Shown one piece after another: positions 33,816 to 45,782 of a stretch of DNA of 64,000 nt. Positions within the stretch are counted from its first letter, which is position 1. Each line of letters opens with the position of its first letter. Source of the stretch: Chamaecyparis obtusa (Eukaryota > Streptophyta > Pinopsida > Cupressales > Cupressaceae). A program made the translations under genes and the position numbers. The stretch is taken from positions 124,001 through 188,000 of the forward strand of contig BSBK01008431.1 in assembly GCA_027943335.1 (NCBI GenBank). Reading direction: 5' to 3'. The notes under the pieces were generated by a model that ran no database searches, was not told the origin of the DNA, and saw nothing but the letters and a program-made list of their open reading frames with translations.

Positions 33816-34282
33816 AGGTTTGAAGATCATTTCGAGATCTTGTCACCGTTTGTGACAAACATCAAGAAAGGGGGATCCAGTCACCATTTGTGACAAACCT
33901 CTGAAAGAGGAAATTATTTCAAGGAAATTACAAACTGTTGAAGAACACCCAGTTGTAGCTGAAGATTTAGATTGTTGGCAAAAGAAGTTCAAATGCAGTC
34001 AAATCTGTTGAAGGCATGAAAGAGATATTGAAGGCATGAAGGCATGAAGGAGATATTGAAGTATACAGCCGTAGCTATTGAAGGAATTGATAAAGGACAA
34101 TAAGGAAGATTGAAGGCAGGTGAAGCTGCTTAAAAAAAAAAGATAATTTGCTGAAGCATAATCAATTGGACAAACATGTTGTGAAGTTTGTAGAATTCCA
34201 AATTGAAGATTTTTATAAAAAAAATCTGTTTGAAAGATTGTTATAGCAATTTGATACAATCATGATGGTAGTGGTAGCAATT

Positions 34283-34291
34283 AAGGGGGAG
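34283..34291 (+). promoter_or_regulatory. TRIM polypurine tract
   Basis: AAGGGGGAG directly abuts the 3' LTR start. Confidence 0.85.
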
Positions 34292-34722
34292 TGTTGGAAA
34301 GTATTAATTGCTACCACCAAACAGCACCATATTGTCAAACACAAAAATTAATTTAGAAGCTTCTCCACCGACCATTGCCGACCAGTTTCAACTACTTCAT
34401 TAAAAATAGAAGCTTCCAGATCTAGCACTGTCCAGCACTACCGATATCAATATTACTCACATGGATATTGACTACATATTACTGCATATTTCTAGAGTTT
34501 TCCTAAGCCCTCTATAAATAGAGGCATTATGTAAGGATGTAGGCATCAGATGTTTATCTGATCATTGTGGATCTTGAGTGGAAGTAGAATGTTGTAGCAT
34601 TTTAAGATGTAATGGAGTCTATTAAGATGATCAATGAAAAATTATGTTGTAGCACTTAGGTTTATAGATTTATATTTCTTTATGAGTTTCTATGTTTACT
34701 TCCACTCCATCCACCTCCTACA
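34292..34722 (+). repeat. TRIM 3' LTR
   Basis: Same length as the 5' LTR (431 bp). It is followed by the AAGAG target duplication. Confidence 0.93.
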
Positions 34723-35258
34723 AAGAGATTAGGACAGCGCACCACTACAAAACTAACACAACACTTAGATGTTCAACACAAGGCCGCTGCGTTTTTGGAT
34801 AGACCATACTGAATGTACCATATTCTTAAAGCAAATAGAGATATGACTGAAGACGGGTAGGGTTTTTTTTACAGAATCTACAATTTTGCTCAAACTTAGG
34901 GCACGCTAACACTAGTCATGGAATTTCCTAGTTGCCAACAAAGATGAAGTTGAAGCAAGAGACATGAAAATGAGGTGGGGAGCAATCCAAACCGATGAAG
35001 ATGGATGACCCAATAGTGACAGACAAGGAAGTTGAAGCTATGTCATCAGTGAAAGATGGAATATCAAGAGAAGACAAAGGTGATAAACATGCTAAGTAGG
35101 CTAAGAAATTGTTGATTTTGTCAAAGAAATGGTGGAGAATATGAGCGAGGAGATAGGTAAAATTTTAAACTTTACACTTCCATGCGATTTGGTTGACTGT
35201 ATAGATGAATATCATAATATATCTATTGTTTTAGTTTTCTTGAGACATTGCTTCAAGA

Positions 35259-35480
35259 ATGGAGTTTTATAAATGGGCTAAAACTACTTGGGAAAATTTG
35301 GGATGGGAAATTGACCAAGCCTTGAGAGGGCTTGGTAGAGAATTTGTGTCTTGTATATTTAAGTCTATTGACCATGTCCAAGTTGTACTTTCGTATGGCA
35401 CTTGGTTATTTATGGGAAAATTTAATACCTACAATCATTAGACTTTCATTTTGAAGACCCATCCAAATCTAGATACTCTA
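35259..35480 (+). pseudogene. LINE ORF1 DUF4283-like fragment
   Basis: MEFYKWAKTTWENLGWEIDQ, then SYGTWLFMGKFNTYNH, a stop, and TFILKTHPNLDTLY fits the DUF4283 order in which a short strand (W...G) precedes a LxLKxWxPxFD segment. It is short and broken, so the call rests on order rather than on strong identity. Confidence 0.4.
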
Positions 35481-36386
35481 TATAGATAGAGTTTCCCTTC
35501 AAGTATATATTTCCTTTAGATCATTTCTAAAACATATTGTGTCATAGTTGGGTAGAGAATTATGGTGAAAAAGCATCACTTCAATAAACTTGTTAGTCTA
35601 ATAGTGCACCCTAGGACATGTGTGGAAATTTACAGGTTACCAATTAGTTATTAGACAACATTAGACTATTTCGCTCAAGGTTTGAACTTTATTTGTCACT
35701 TGTGTAATTGAACAAGCATAATGCATATTTTTTCTATTGAGAAGAAGATCATCTGATTATAGATTTCCCTATAGGGAAGAATGGGTATTGTCAAGCCCAA
35801 ATGTTTGCTGAACCTAGCTATCAAGATTGGCAAAGGCATCCTTAGCCACCTATTATGCCTACTATGACAACTCAATTAAAGAAAAATAGTTTGAAAATGG
35901 TTGATAATTCCCCCTCTTATAAAAATTATATTATGAGTGATGGTTGGAGGATGGTTAAGAAAAGGAAGGATTTCCAAGATCTTTAGATTCTAAAAAGATC
36001 GAAGTCATGTTCAAAATCCCTTTCTATCCTTATCACAATAGCGTGTTTCTCATAATGAGCATGGTTCTCCACGTCAACATGCTATAAATAAATCACTTTC
36101 TCCATCTATTATCATGATCCTGCACCTCGTATAAGATAGAGATCGAGGTCTCCTACCGATACATCTAAAGACCTTAGGTATGTTGATCATGCAATTACAA
36201 ATTTTGCTAGTCATTTTGATTTTCTACCAAAAGAAGAGAATCCCCCAAATCTACCTAACAATAAAGCATAAAATATTATCTTAGAATGTGAGGGTGATCT
36301 CTCTCACTCGTTGCAAATATAAGCTTAAATACAACTATTGTCGAAATGGAAATGGGATATTTTTTTTTACCAAGAAGTTATCTTGA

Positions 36387-36880
36387 ATGACTCTAGTCTC
36401 ATTTCTTCTCTATCCAATGTATGGAGAGATGTTATTTTTTCATACGTCATATATAGAAGGTAGACGTGGGTTTGTGATTGGCTTAGAACAGTGGAAGAGT
36501 ATGTTTGTCATTAATAATGGGGAGGAACCATCACATACTTGTGTTTGGGTTTTGTCTGTTACCAATGGGGAGTGTATTGGTTTTTGTTTCACTTATGCTT
36601 TTAATATTTCTAAAGACAATTGTAATTTATGGGAATGGATGAAAAAATATTTTCCTTGAGTTGATTGAGTTATTGGTAGAGATTTGAACATGGTACAATG
36701 TTACTTAAAACATAGTTGGACCAATGGTATGAATTTGAGTTATGAAGATTTTTACAAATGGTTATTTTGTCAAAATTCTTTGGGCATTGTTGAATCGAAT
36801 TGTACAATTTCTTCCATCTAGAATAAAAATTGGTTCACTTGGTCTAATTGTAGGTTTCTAATAGAAAAATTAGTAGAATT
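36387..36880 (+). pseudogene. LINE endonuclease-like fragment
   Basis: VIGLEQWKSMFVINNGEEPS, then a tract ending NLWEWMKKYFP, a stop, then VIGRDLNMVQ. The last part resembles the GDFN motif of APE-type LINE endonucleases (here GRDLN). Later sequence (NKNWFTWSNCRF) resembles the TWSN segment. Too broken to function. Confidence 0.5.
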
Positions 36881-37650
36881 GATAGGTTCTATATCTCTGT
36901 TTGATTATGGAGAGGGGGTGGGGGTGAATCAGTAATCCTTGATTCTCTGTACCTTAAAAACTTTTCTCTGATTAACTCGGTTAAATAGAATTCACTATTT
37001 ACTGACAACAGTAAATAAACTTTAACAATCACAAAATCAATCACATAAATCATTCATCAAATGTAACACTAGTATTTAACATGCAAATGCAGCTTTGGGA
37101 AAAAACTACTGTGGGAATTGTCACCCACTAAGAAAATACTCTTCTAAAGTACGCCTGGTTAAGAGCCAATCTAATTAAAGATTATAATACACACTATTAG
37201 GTGTGACCCGATCAAGGGATTTACCTTAGATCTGTTAGGATCTTCACCCTGTTAGGAGTGGCCTTGTAAAAGGACTTTAAACACTCTTTAAATTATTACA
37301 TTTTGCAAGGATTTTACAATAAGACCATTAAGTCCACTCAGTTAAGAGATTTCTCTATTACAAATGCTAATAAGCAACAGTAAATAGTTTGATTTATAAA
37401 TTCACAACTATCTTTCCATAACTAGATCTTTTGTGCGCTCTTCTATCTTCACTTCAATCTTTCACTTTCCATTGGCTTCAATACTTCATCAAATTCTACT
37501 TTATGACTTAGAATCTATCTTTTCCTTCTTCACTGCATTAGTTAGTGACTTACCAACCTTTCAATTTTCTAGCCATTTGTCGATACAAATCAATCCTTTA
37601 TATGGACTTGTTTTTCCGCTTAATCTCCTCTATATTTTCTTGGTCCTATT
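36881..37650 (-). repeat. LTR fragment (copy C)
   Basis: It matches the LTR family of elements A, B, D and E in layout: GGGTGAATCAGTAATCC, then TTAACTCGGTTAAAT, CTGTTAGGATCTTCACCC, CCTGTTAGGAGTGGCC and CAGTTAAGAGATTTCTC. No adjoining gag or second LTR is present. It is cut on the right by a LINE 3' end. Confidence 0.65.
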
Positions 37651-37664
37651 TTATTTTTTCCCAT

Positions 37665-38912
37665 GCTAGTGCTAATAGTTTCCAAGGTCCTAGTCTGGTT
37701 GTTGTGCATTTTTTGTTAGGGGTTGGTTTTGGCGGGGCTAGTTCTGTTCTTTTTATTTCCCTGTGCTTCTTGGTTTTTTTCTCTTGTGTGGCCTTTTGTT
37801 GCAACCTCAAGCTGGAGTTTTCCTCATATGACTTTGATAGAGGAGAAATTGGCCCCTATTAAGGTGGGGTTTCTGTGTCTTTCTCAGCTACATGATTCGA
37901 TCATTTGGATCATTTTTTCCTCTCTCTTATTCCTAATACAAGTGGTAGCTTCTTATATGGAGGTGGATAATGGATAGTGGATTGAGGCTAAATGGTGCTC
38001 TTCATTCTCTTCTCTCAGTTTGTGATGCTCAGGTGCAAAGGGGGCCTTAGTTGGGCTTTCCTCTCATTTTTGCCTCTTCTCTTCACCTCATTTTGAGGCG
38101 GGTTCCTTTCCTTTAGAGGTGGGAAGGAGTTTCATTAGAGAGGGGATGTCTTACTAATAGGAACTCTTTGTTGGTGGTAGAAGGTTATTTTGGGGTTCCT
38201 ACGTAAACCCTAGCATGGTTTTGGGAGCCATTTTAAAACCCAAGGAGGTTTGTGGAGCCTGTCAAAACCCCAATGTTTTAGTTGGCTTTAGGAGGGTTTT
38301 TATTTGAGGTTTTACATGTCTATAGAGGTTTGGAGCTCCTATTAAAACCACATTCTGGATGAGGGGTCCATTTCAAAATCCTTTAAGGTTAGGGTAGCCT
38401 TCCAAAACCCTAATTCTATTAGGGTTTGGGGAGCCTTTAAAAACCCTATGGTTTCTGTTGGCTTTTAGAGGATCATTCTTTGGAGATCTATCTTTATGAG
38501 AGCCATGTTGGTGCTTGGGGGAACCCTTAAAAACCCCATATTTTCAACTAGTTTTTAATGATCATTCTTTTGAGGCTACTTATAATAATGGTTTTGGGAG
38601 CCATGTTAAAACCCAATCTTAAGTTTTGGGATGCCTATCGAAATCCCAAGGATCTCCTTGTCTGGGAGATTGGTTCTTTGATGTAAGGTGTTTGTCTTGT
38701 GTTGAGTTTGTTTTGGCATCTTGAACGTTGTATGATCTATGATGTAGAGTTTCTATTTGTTTGCTAGTTCTAGGATGCCATTTTGTAATAGTCTATTTAT
38801 TGTAGCTATTCATCTTGGTGGGGTTCCAGATCCCCCTCAAAATCTACTTGTAAAGGGTTTCTAGGCCCCTTTAAAACTTGATTTTTCCCTAATAAAAAAT
38901 AATAATAAAATT
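37665..38912 (+). mobile_element. LINE 3' end (non-coding remnant)
   Basis: It begins like the 3' part of the RT-less LINE (compare 59290-59454). It ends TTTCTAGGCCCCTTTAAAAC and CCCTAATAAAAAATAATAATAAA, a simple-repeat tail typical of LINEs. 38190-38650 is full of irregular GGGAGCC...AAAACCC motifs about 60 bp apart. No ORF is convincing. Confidence 0.5.
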
Positions 38913-39230
38913 AAACCCTAACCTTATACTAAACCAAATTAAACACCAACCATAATACGAAACCAAATTGAACCCCCACCCTTGCTAATTTAGGATTTTG
39001 ATTTTAATCCCACTCTTAACTCTAATTCTAGATCTAATATTATTAATGAATTATATCTCTAGACCATATTTATCATAACCTTAAAAAATTAGACCAAATT
39101 GAATCACAATCTTCAACATAATTAAAAAATAAACCAAATTGAACCCTACCCCTAAACCTAATTATATCCTAAAAAAAATTAAACGCTTAATCTGAACTAA
39201 ATTAATCCCAAATTCTAAAGCTAAATCTAT
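38913..39230. repeat. Degenerate AACCAAATTGAACCC repeat field, left part
   Basis: Variants of ACCAAATTGAACCCTAA recur about every 30-60 bp without a fixed period. The field resumes at 41190-41340 beyond the LINE at 39231-41187, so that LINE inserted into it. Confidence 0.6.
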
Positions 39231-41040
39231 TATGCTGGGATGGAATGACGAACCACCAGATTGGTTTCCTTAGTTCGGTTACTCATGGGGTGGACCTAAT
39301 AAGATTGTTAGATACCTGGGGGTTCCTTTCTCTATCTCCCCCTCCCTCAAAGACATGTGGACTTGGGTCAAAGATAAAATTATAAAGAAGTTGTATAATT
39401 GGGATAATAGAGTGCTTTCACTTGCTGGCAGGGTGCAGGTTTGTCAGAAAATTTTGTCATCCTATAGCATATACTATTCTTCAGTTTGGATGTTTAGTAA
39501 TTATCAAATTTTGGAAATCCAGAAGGCTATTAGGAGATTCCTATGGTCTGATGGCAAAGGAAATAAAAATAAACATGCTGTTAGATGGAATTGGTGTCAT
39601 ATTGATAAAAACTATGGTGGTCTTGGTCTTAAAGACTTGAAAACTCAAGGCATCGCCTTGGCTGCTAAATGGATCTTCCAGTCTCTTGATGGTCAGGAGC
39701 CTTGGAAGATTCTTATTAGAAATAATATTCAAACTGGGTGTCCTAGGCAAGCTAAACATTGGAAAAATCTGCCTTTTGCTGACCTTGTTGCTGGGTCATT
39801 CCCGGTTTCTGTCCAAGGCTCCCTGGTCTTTAAATCCATTTGGAAGGCTTGGGAGCTTGTGAGGGGTTATATATATAACTCTAACTTTAGTGACACCAAC
39901 TCTATTCATGGAGAGCGTTCCATATGGTGGAATTTGAAACATAATGGTAAACCTCTTACTATGATTCAGGGCTGCTCTGCGAAACATTGGAACAGCCAAG
40001 GCATTAAGTATTTTATTGATTTTCTTGAGGGAGATAATCTTCCTAGCTGGCAACATATTAAAAATAAATTCAATCTTCCTATTTCTCATATTCGTACCTT
40101 TAATATGGTTGCTAATGCCTATCGCAATATCCTTAACCTTCCTTTTAGATGTGATGTGGATTCGCATCGGTTTTTGCAATTTAGATGGGATGATGGATCT
40201 TTGCTGCATAAAGTCAAAGCCAAGGATATCTATAAAGTGCTTAATAAGGATAACTCTATTATCCTTCACCTTAATACTGTTTGGTATATGAATTTGAGTC
40301 CTCTTGAATGGCAGAAAATGTTTGATAAATTTTGGAAAGCTCATATTCCTCCTAAAATCTTACATTTTAAATGGCAACTTCTTCTTGATAGGCAACTTCT
40401 TCTTGATAGGCTTCCTTTTAAAAATCAGGCCGGTATTACTAACAATTGTTCTTTTTGCAGGGCTCCTGAGACCTTGAGGCACATATTCTTTACTTGCCAA
40501 TTTGCTAGGAATATCTGGAAGTCCTTTGGTTTATCTATACTTGATCATATTTCTATTTTAGATACTATTTTTGGAAATATACATGGTTTTAAAAAGGATA
40601 CTAATTTTTTATGGAATATTCTTTCTTCTCATATTCTATGGTTTATTTGGAAATGTAGAAATGAAAACAAATTTCAAGATGTTGATAGAACCCTTACTCT
40701 GTTTCAATTGAAACTTATACGATTTAAGATTGTCTCACAGATTTATTGTGTCATGAAGCTCGAGAAAGAAAAACTTAAAAGATTTCTCCATGATGGGCTT
40801 GCTACGATGTTCATTTATGAGATGAAACATGGGCTGGAATGGGCCAGTATCATTGATAACCAGGCGGCTTTTGAAGAAGCTTTAAAGGAACTTCTTAAGG
40901 AGATGTGCGCTACCAAAGGCCCCTTTTCTGATAGACTGGATTTCTTTTCTCAAATCCTGGATCGGAAAAAAATTGTTTGGATGGAAGGTGATCTTGGATG
41001 GACAGCCTGGATTGACGATCAGGATGATATTCTAGATTAG
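39231..41040 (+). pseudogene. LINE RT thumb, connection and zf-RVT region
   Basis: The frame enters at GWNDEPPDWFP, meets one TAG near 39271, then stays open from ATG 39355 for 561 codons. KIVRYLGVPFSISPSLKDMW and NWDNRVLSLAGRVQVCQKIL are the standard post-catalytic RT segments. YGGLGLKDLKTQGIALAAKW follows. The zinc-binding zf-RVT segment is complete (CSFCRAPETLRHIFFTCQFA, C-X2-C...H-X4-C). A 15-bp tandem duplication gives LLLDRQLLLDR at about 40378. The C-terminal ~150 residues are helical, with no RNase H. The catalytic YADD region is upstream and lost. Confidence 0.85.
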
Positions 41041-41187
41041 TCTTGTTTCCTTGTACTGTTCGCAGTTGCACTGATACTTTGTGTGCTGGTTTTGTTTGGA
41101 CCTATGTTTTTGGTGGTTTGAGGCTTGCCTCCCACTTCTTTGATATTGTAAGCTTGTGAACTCTCGATTATTTAATTTAAAAAATTT
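39231..41187 (+). mobile_element. 5'-truncated LINE with long intact C-terminal ORF
   Basis: Left end at about 39231, inside the RT; right end in an A/T-rich tail near 41187. It is flanked on both sides by the same AACCAAATTGAACCC repeat field. 5' truncation is the usual outcome of LINE target-primed insertion. A clear target duplication was not found. Confidence 0.7.
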
Positions 41188-41340
41188 TAAATGAAATTGA
41201 ACCCAAATTATAACACTTAACCAAATTGAACTATAACCCTATTCCTAATAGAACATTAAACCAAATTGAACCCTAATTCTAAACCAAATTCTATAACCCT
41301 AAAACTATCACATCCAAATTGAATACTAATGCTAACAATA
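41188..41340. repeat. Degenerate AACCAAATTGAACCC repeat field, right part
   Basis: It continues the field at 38913-39230, with TTAACCAAATTGAACTATAA, TTAAACCAAATTGAACCCTA and similar units. Confidence 0.6.
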
Positions 41341-43820
41341 AAATAAATTGAGTTATAACCCTAAATGTAATTAAATTATAGTTAAATTATTAAATTGAGT
41401 TATTAAAGTTATATCGAATAAATTAATGTGAAATTTTATTAAATTAAATTATTTATATTATTTTGAATAGTTTTTATTAGAGGAAAGCTACTTTTACAAG
41501 AGGACCAGAAACTCAAAAGTTAACTACAAAAAAGAGTCATTTTGTCAAAAGAGAAACCAAACCACCACCAGAACCCACCAAGAAGAAGCAAAACATAGGA
41601 GAAAACAAACCCTTAACCAACCTACAAACTCTTAGCTAATATCTCATTGTTATTTTCAATAAGAGATTACATTTTAAACTATTTAAAAATTTAAAGAGTA
41701 AAATATATATATTTTATAAACTATAGAAAGAAATTAATAAGAAATAAATTATTAGATTTATAATTGAAATATTTTGATTTAAAACTTATTATTTTTACCC
41801 CGAAGGGGTTACTTATATGAGAAGCATCTACCTGGGTTACTCCGATAGATGACGGTCTCTTACTACGTACCAATGCAAAACGATTGAAATCATCCCATTC
41901 ATTTATTTATTTCATCGGTAGTTCATTGGTTATGCATCCCATTCATTTATTTCATCTAATGTTCATTGGTTATTCAAAAACATAGGACAGGTGGTAGACG
42001 ATTGAAAATTTTATACGGTCCAATCTTTCCACATTTTTTTTCCTTTTGTTGGTTCTCAAATCCACATGGTGAAGTTAACCCTGGTTAAGTTTCTTTGCTT
42101 ACAAAATTTGTTCTCCATAGATCACTCGAACACAGCTAAACGTGGAAATCCAGTATGATTTTAAGCTGCAAATAGAATCATAGCTGTATCAGAGGTATTG
42201 GTCGTTATCAAGGAGAAATAAAACTGTGCAGGACCATTTTCAAGTGTTATTGCTGAGAAATGGGTGACTATGGAGATGCGTTCATGCGCAACAAAGATGA
42301 TGCAGTGCAAGCGCGGACTAAGGCCGAAAATCGACCCACAATCTTGCAATTAAAACTGCTATATGCTTCCCTTTTCCAATGACACTCTTAGGCATTCCCT
42401 AGTTTGTGGTCGTCTTCCACGGGATTTGGCCCAAGAATGGTGGTCTTGCTGGGCATGCAGCCAGAGGACTAAATCTAATGCCTCTATTTGTGTGCATAGA
42501 AATTGAAGAAAAAGATGATCGACTGCATCTTTTTCTATTCACACGACATTTCTTTAAAAGGGAAACCTTGCAACTTAAAACAAAGCTAAAGTTTCTTCAT
42601 ACCCAACTAAATTAGTGAAACACAAAATCACAGCCATAGCGGATTGATCAGACGCGACAGCCACTAATACCATTGTCTCCATTTTTCATCTGAATAAACA
42701 AAAGATTTTAAAACGTTATCTGAACAAACAAAAGATTTCAAACTTGCCTTTTATGATTGAAATTGCGCAATGAAAAAACCCCAAATCCTCACTGCTTGAC
42801 TACCTAAACTTTTTGGTCTCAGCTCACCGCCACAACTACTCAGAATGGTGAAGATGTGTATGATATATAATTAATCCAGACATGTACGATGTATAATTAA
42901 TCCACTCGCTACACAGCGTAAAATGTGATCGGAGTTGTTTCATGGCGGGAGAAATGCAGAGAGGAAAATGAATGACAGGAAAATTGGGGCCGCTTTCTCA
43001 TTTCTCCACGCGCACTTGAGCAGCTCAACGTCGATGACCTCCTCTACTGTGTCAAATGTTGTGTCCAAAATGCTTCATTCAGTGTTGCATTTGTATTATG
43101 CAGAGCTGAGGAAGACGGATCTCCCCCTCTCACTCCTCCATGGAATGACATCTCTTTGAGGCATTATGCCAAAACAGTCCACATGCCAAGTATACCTAAC
43201 TAAAAACCACTTTCCATAAAAATGCGACAAATAATTAGTGGATTCTCCAGTTTGTGTTGAGTTCGTAAACTATTCTAACAAATTACAAAAGCAGTGTTTT
43301 ACCTAACTGAATCCGATAGAGAAAAAATAAAAAGATCGAGATATCATGGAAAAAATGTTGTCAGGAATTTAAGCATAGACCACAAGAAAAGAAAAGAATG
43401 TACACAGAGATCTTGCGTGGAGGGAAGGGAATGGTCTGGCGAAAGCCAATTTTTCTGGTGGCTTCCTGTAAATTCACCATGGCGGACTCTGGGCCCATAA
43501 TTTTAATTCCTTATCCTTTGCCTTTTTTACTGAAAAAACTAGACCCTCAAGCCCTTTAATTCATTTTGAATCTGAAGGCGTGGCGTCATGGGCATGAGAT
43601 ATTAAAAGTAAGCTTGCGTCCAAATCAGTGGTCGAATCATCAGCACCCTAGGATAAAAGATCACACACCACATTTAGGAGAGGGTGCAAGATGTCAGAGC
43701 GTGAATAAAACACATGCACTTTTGGCCAAATGCCACAACTTTTCCTCGTTAACTAAATTTTAGAACGACAGATATTAGATATCAATGGCAATCTCCACGT
43801 GGTGGGACCGGACAAATAGA
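41341..43820. other. Intergenic, no recognised gene
   Basis: Small open frames (70 aa or less) have no recognisable features. 41895-41975 holds a short duplication around CCCATTCATTTATTTC-TC and GTTCATTGGTTAT. GC content rises in 42100-43760 relative to the flanks, so an unrecognised unique-sequence gene or promoter region is possible. Confidence 0.4.
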
Positions 43821-45169
43821 GAGGAATTATTTTATTTTAAACATCCCTGATTTCTATGTTTGGCGTGCATTGAAATAATTTATACGCTTAATATTAAGCA
43901 TTTCTTGACATTAATATCAAGAAAAAATGTGAGCTTTTTAGTCTACTGAAAACCAACTTAATTATAGCATTAAAAATTCATTACTAAAAATACGACAAAA
44001 TATTAATAAATTATTTTTAAAAATATAATTATAAATATTAAAATAATATTACTTTAAATTTAAATGAATTATTATTAAATTTTAAAATATTTCTAAATTA
44101 ACAAAATATAATTTAAAAAAATAAAAATAAATTTATATTTGTCAATTTTCATATGTTTTAATTTTGAAACCTAATTTAAATATATTAAAATATAAAATTT
44201 TATTACTAAATGTTAATAGTAAAAAATAAACAAATTGTTAGTTTTCATACATTTTTATTTTATAACTAAAACTATATAAATTAAAATATAATATTTTATC
44301 ATTAAATGTTAATATTAAAAAATTAACAAAATAAATGATATTAAGTTCAAATTTAATAATTATTAAATGTTAATCTTCTAATAATAAATTATTTAAAAAA
44401 ACATAATTATAAATATTAAAATAATATTATTTTAAATTTAAATAAATTATTATTAAATTTTAAAATATTTTTAAAATGATAACATAGAATTTTTTTTTAA
44501 AAATAAATATTTATATTCGTTGATTTCTATACATTTTTATTTTGAAACTTAAATATTTTATTTTTGTTGATGAGAATCTTACAAACCCTTTTGAATATAT
44601 ATTGGTGTTATTAGTCCCTACCTTATTAAGGCATAGACTAATGCTTTCATCTCTGCAAATACAATTATATGATTGTAAAAAGATTAACATATAGTCTGTT
44701 TTATTTGTTCTATTAAAATGATTTTCTATTTTATTTTTTATTTTCTATTTTTTATCATTGGATACTATTATTTTACTTGGGTTTTATTATGCGTGGAGGT
44801 ACAAGCAAGTACAAATTTCTTAATATTATATTTAATACTGCATATGGGCTTAATAAAATTTAATACTGCATATGGACTTAATAAACGCAGTCTTAATTAT
44901 CACTTTTTGGATTTATTTTCTTATTTTGTTAAAAATAACACATATTCTATAGTGTAAATGTTAATTTTTTAAGTTTATAATTTGTAAAAATTATTTATTG
45001 ATAATTTGATTGGTTAAATCATTTGAAGTCTTATTACACGAGTGAACCAATTAAAATGTACCACGTTTGTTATTTATTGTACACTTTATATTCAATATAA
45101 TGAAAATCGTGCATTCAAAGAATACAATCTAATTTATATATCATCTGATTTTATAATGAAAATCCACTG
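43821..45169. other. AT-rich intergenic with dispersed direct repeat
   Basis: 44031-44100 and 44410-44475 share AAATATTAAAATAATATTA and ATTATTAAATTTTAAAATAT. A 25-30-bp duplication around TTTAATACTGCATATGG-CT lies at 44833-44885. No gene is seen. Confidence 0.5.
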
Positions 45170-45188
45170 GTGGATATGTAATGATTGG

Positions 45189-45768
45189 TTATGCACTGGT
45201 GGATCTCCTTTTGTCAATGTCCCCAGCCCAATCAGCATCCACATAACCTTGAATACTAACCAATCTATTTGATCCAATTGAGTCACCGTGATAACACAAT
45301 GTGTACTGTGATGTACCCTTCAAATATCTCAGAACTCTTTTCATAGCATCCCAATGTGTCTTGCCTGGATTTTCCATAAACCGACTCAATACTCCCACTG
45401 CTTGGGAAATGTCTGGTCTCGTACTGACCATTGCATACATGAGACTACCAACAGCACTTGCATAAGGTATCTGCTTCATGTCTTCAATCTCACTTGGAGA
45501 TTTTGGACTGTCATTGATGGATAGCTTCGTTCCATGTAACATTGGAACTACTTGTTGCTTGCAATCATTCATATTAAATCTCTCAAGAACATTGGTAATA
45601 TACTTGCTCTGGCTGAGCCAAAGCTTCCTGCCAACCCTATCCCTTCTGATTTCCATCCCCAAAATAAATTTTGCTGGCCCTAAATTTTTCATTTCAAATT
45701 TCAAGGAAAGTTGAGATTTTAATTTTGAGATCATTTCCTTACTATTACCTATGAACAACATATCATCT
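45189..45768 (-). pseudogene. Copia RT second half and RNase H start
   Basis: The frame resumes right after the split YVDD motif (DDMLFIGNSKEMISKLKSQL). It passes KFEMKNLGPAKFILGMEI, YASAVGSLMYAMVSTRPD and MKRVLRYLKGT, then enters RNase H at YVDADWAGDIDKRRSTSA. It ends in a stop at 45189, where the sequence becomes a local TCCACCAGTG repeat and then unrelated AT-rich DNA. Clean over about 190 codons. Confidence 0.9.
45757..45768. repeat. Target-site duplication of the LINE, left
   Basis: AACATATCATCT, identical to 59455-59466. On the minus strand it lies within the codons for the YVDDM motif of the Copia RT. Confidence 0.92.
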
Positions 45769-45782
45769 GAGACAAAGAGAGA

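Larger units (their letters stand above)
33371..34722 (+). mobile_element. TRIM: complete short LTR element, no coding region
   Basis: Two 431-bp LTRs (33371-33801 and 34292-34722) differ at about 14 positions by eye (~97% identity). The 490-bp interior has a primer-binding site, a polypurine tract and no ORF. Both LTRs start TGTTGG and end TACA. The 5-bp target duplication AAGAG is exact (33366-33370 and 34723-34727). It must be moved by enzymes supplied elsewhere. The interior holds a small GGCATGAAGGAGATATTGAA tandem motif near 34014-34060. Confidence 0.93.
34920..36880 (+). mobile_element. Decayed LINE fragment: ORF1 end and endonuclease start
   Basis: Plus-strand remnants read like a plant LINE. 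An ORF1 DUF4283-like stretch comes first (35259-35470), then about 900 bp with many stops, then the start of an endonuclease-like region (36387-36880). The fragment is cut on the right by the LTR at 36881. No target duplication was found. Confidence 0.5.

Noticed and set aside
38913..41340. Interstitial telomere repeats
   Set aside because: CCCTAA-like words occur, but they are irregular and embedded in a longer AACCAAATTGAACCC motif; no (CCCTAAA)n run exists.
42406..43763. Small open frames (65-74 aa) in the GC-richer intergenic block
   Set aside because: No motif, no splice support and no repeat of the frames; lengths are expected by chance.
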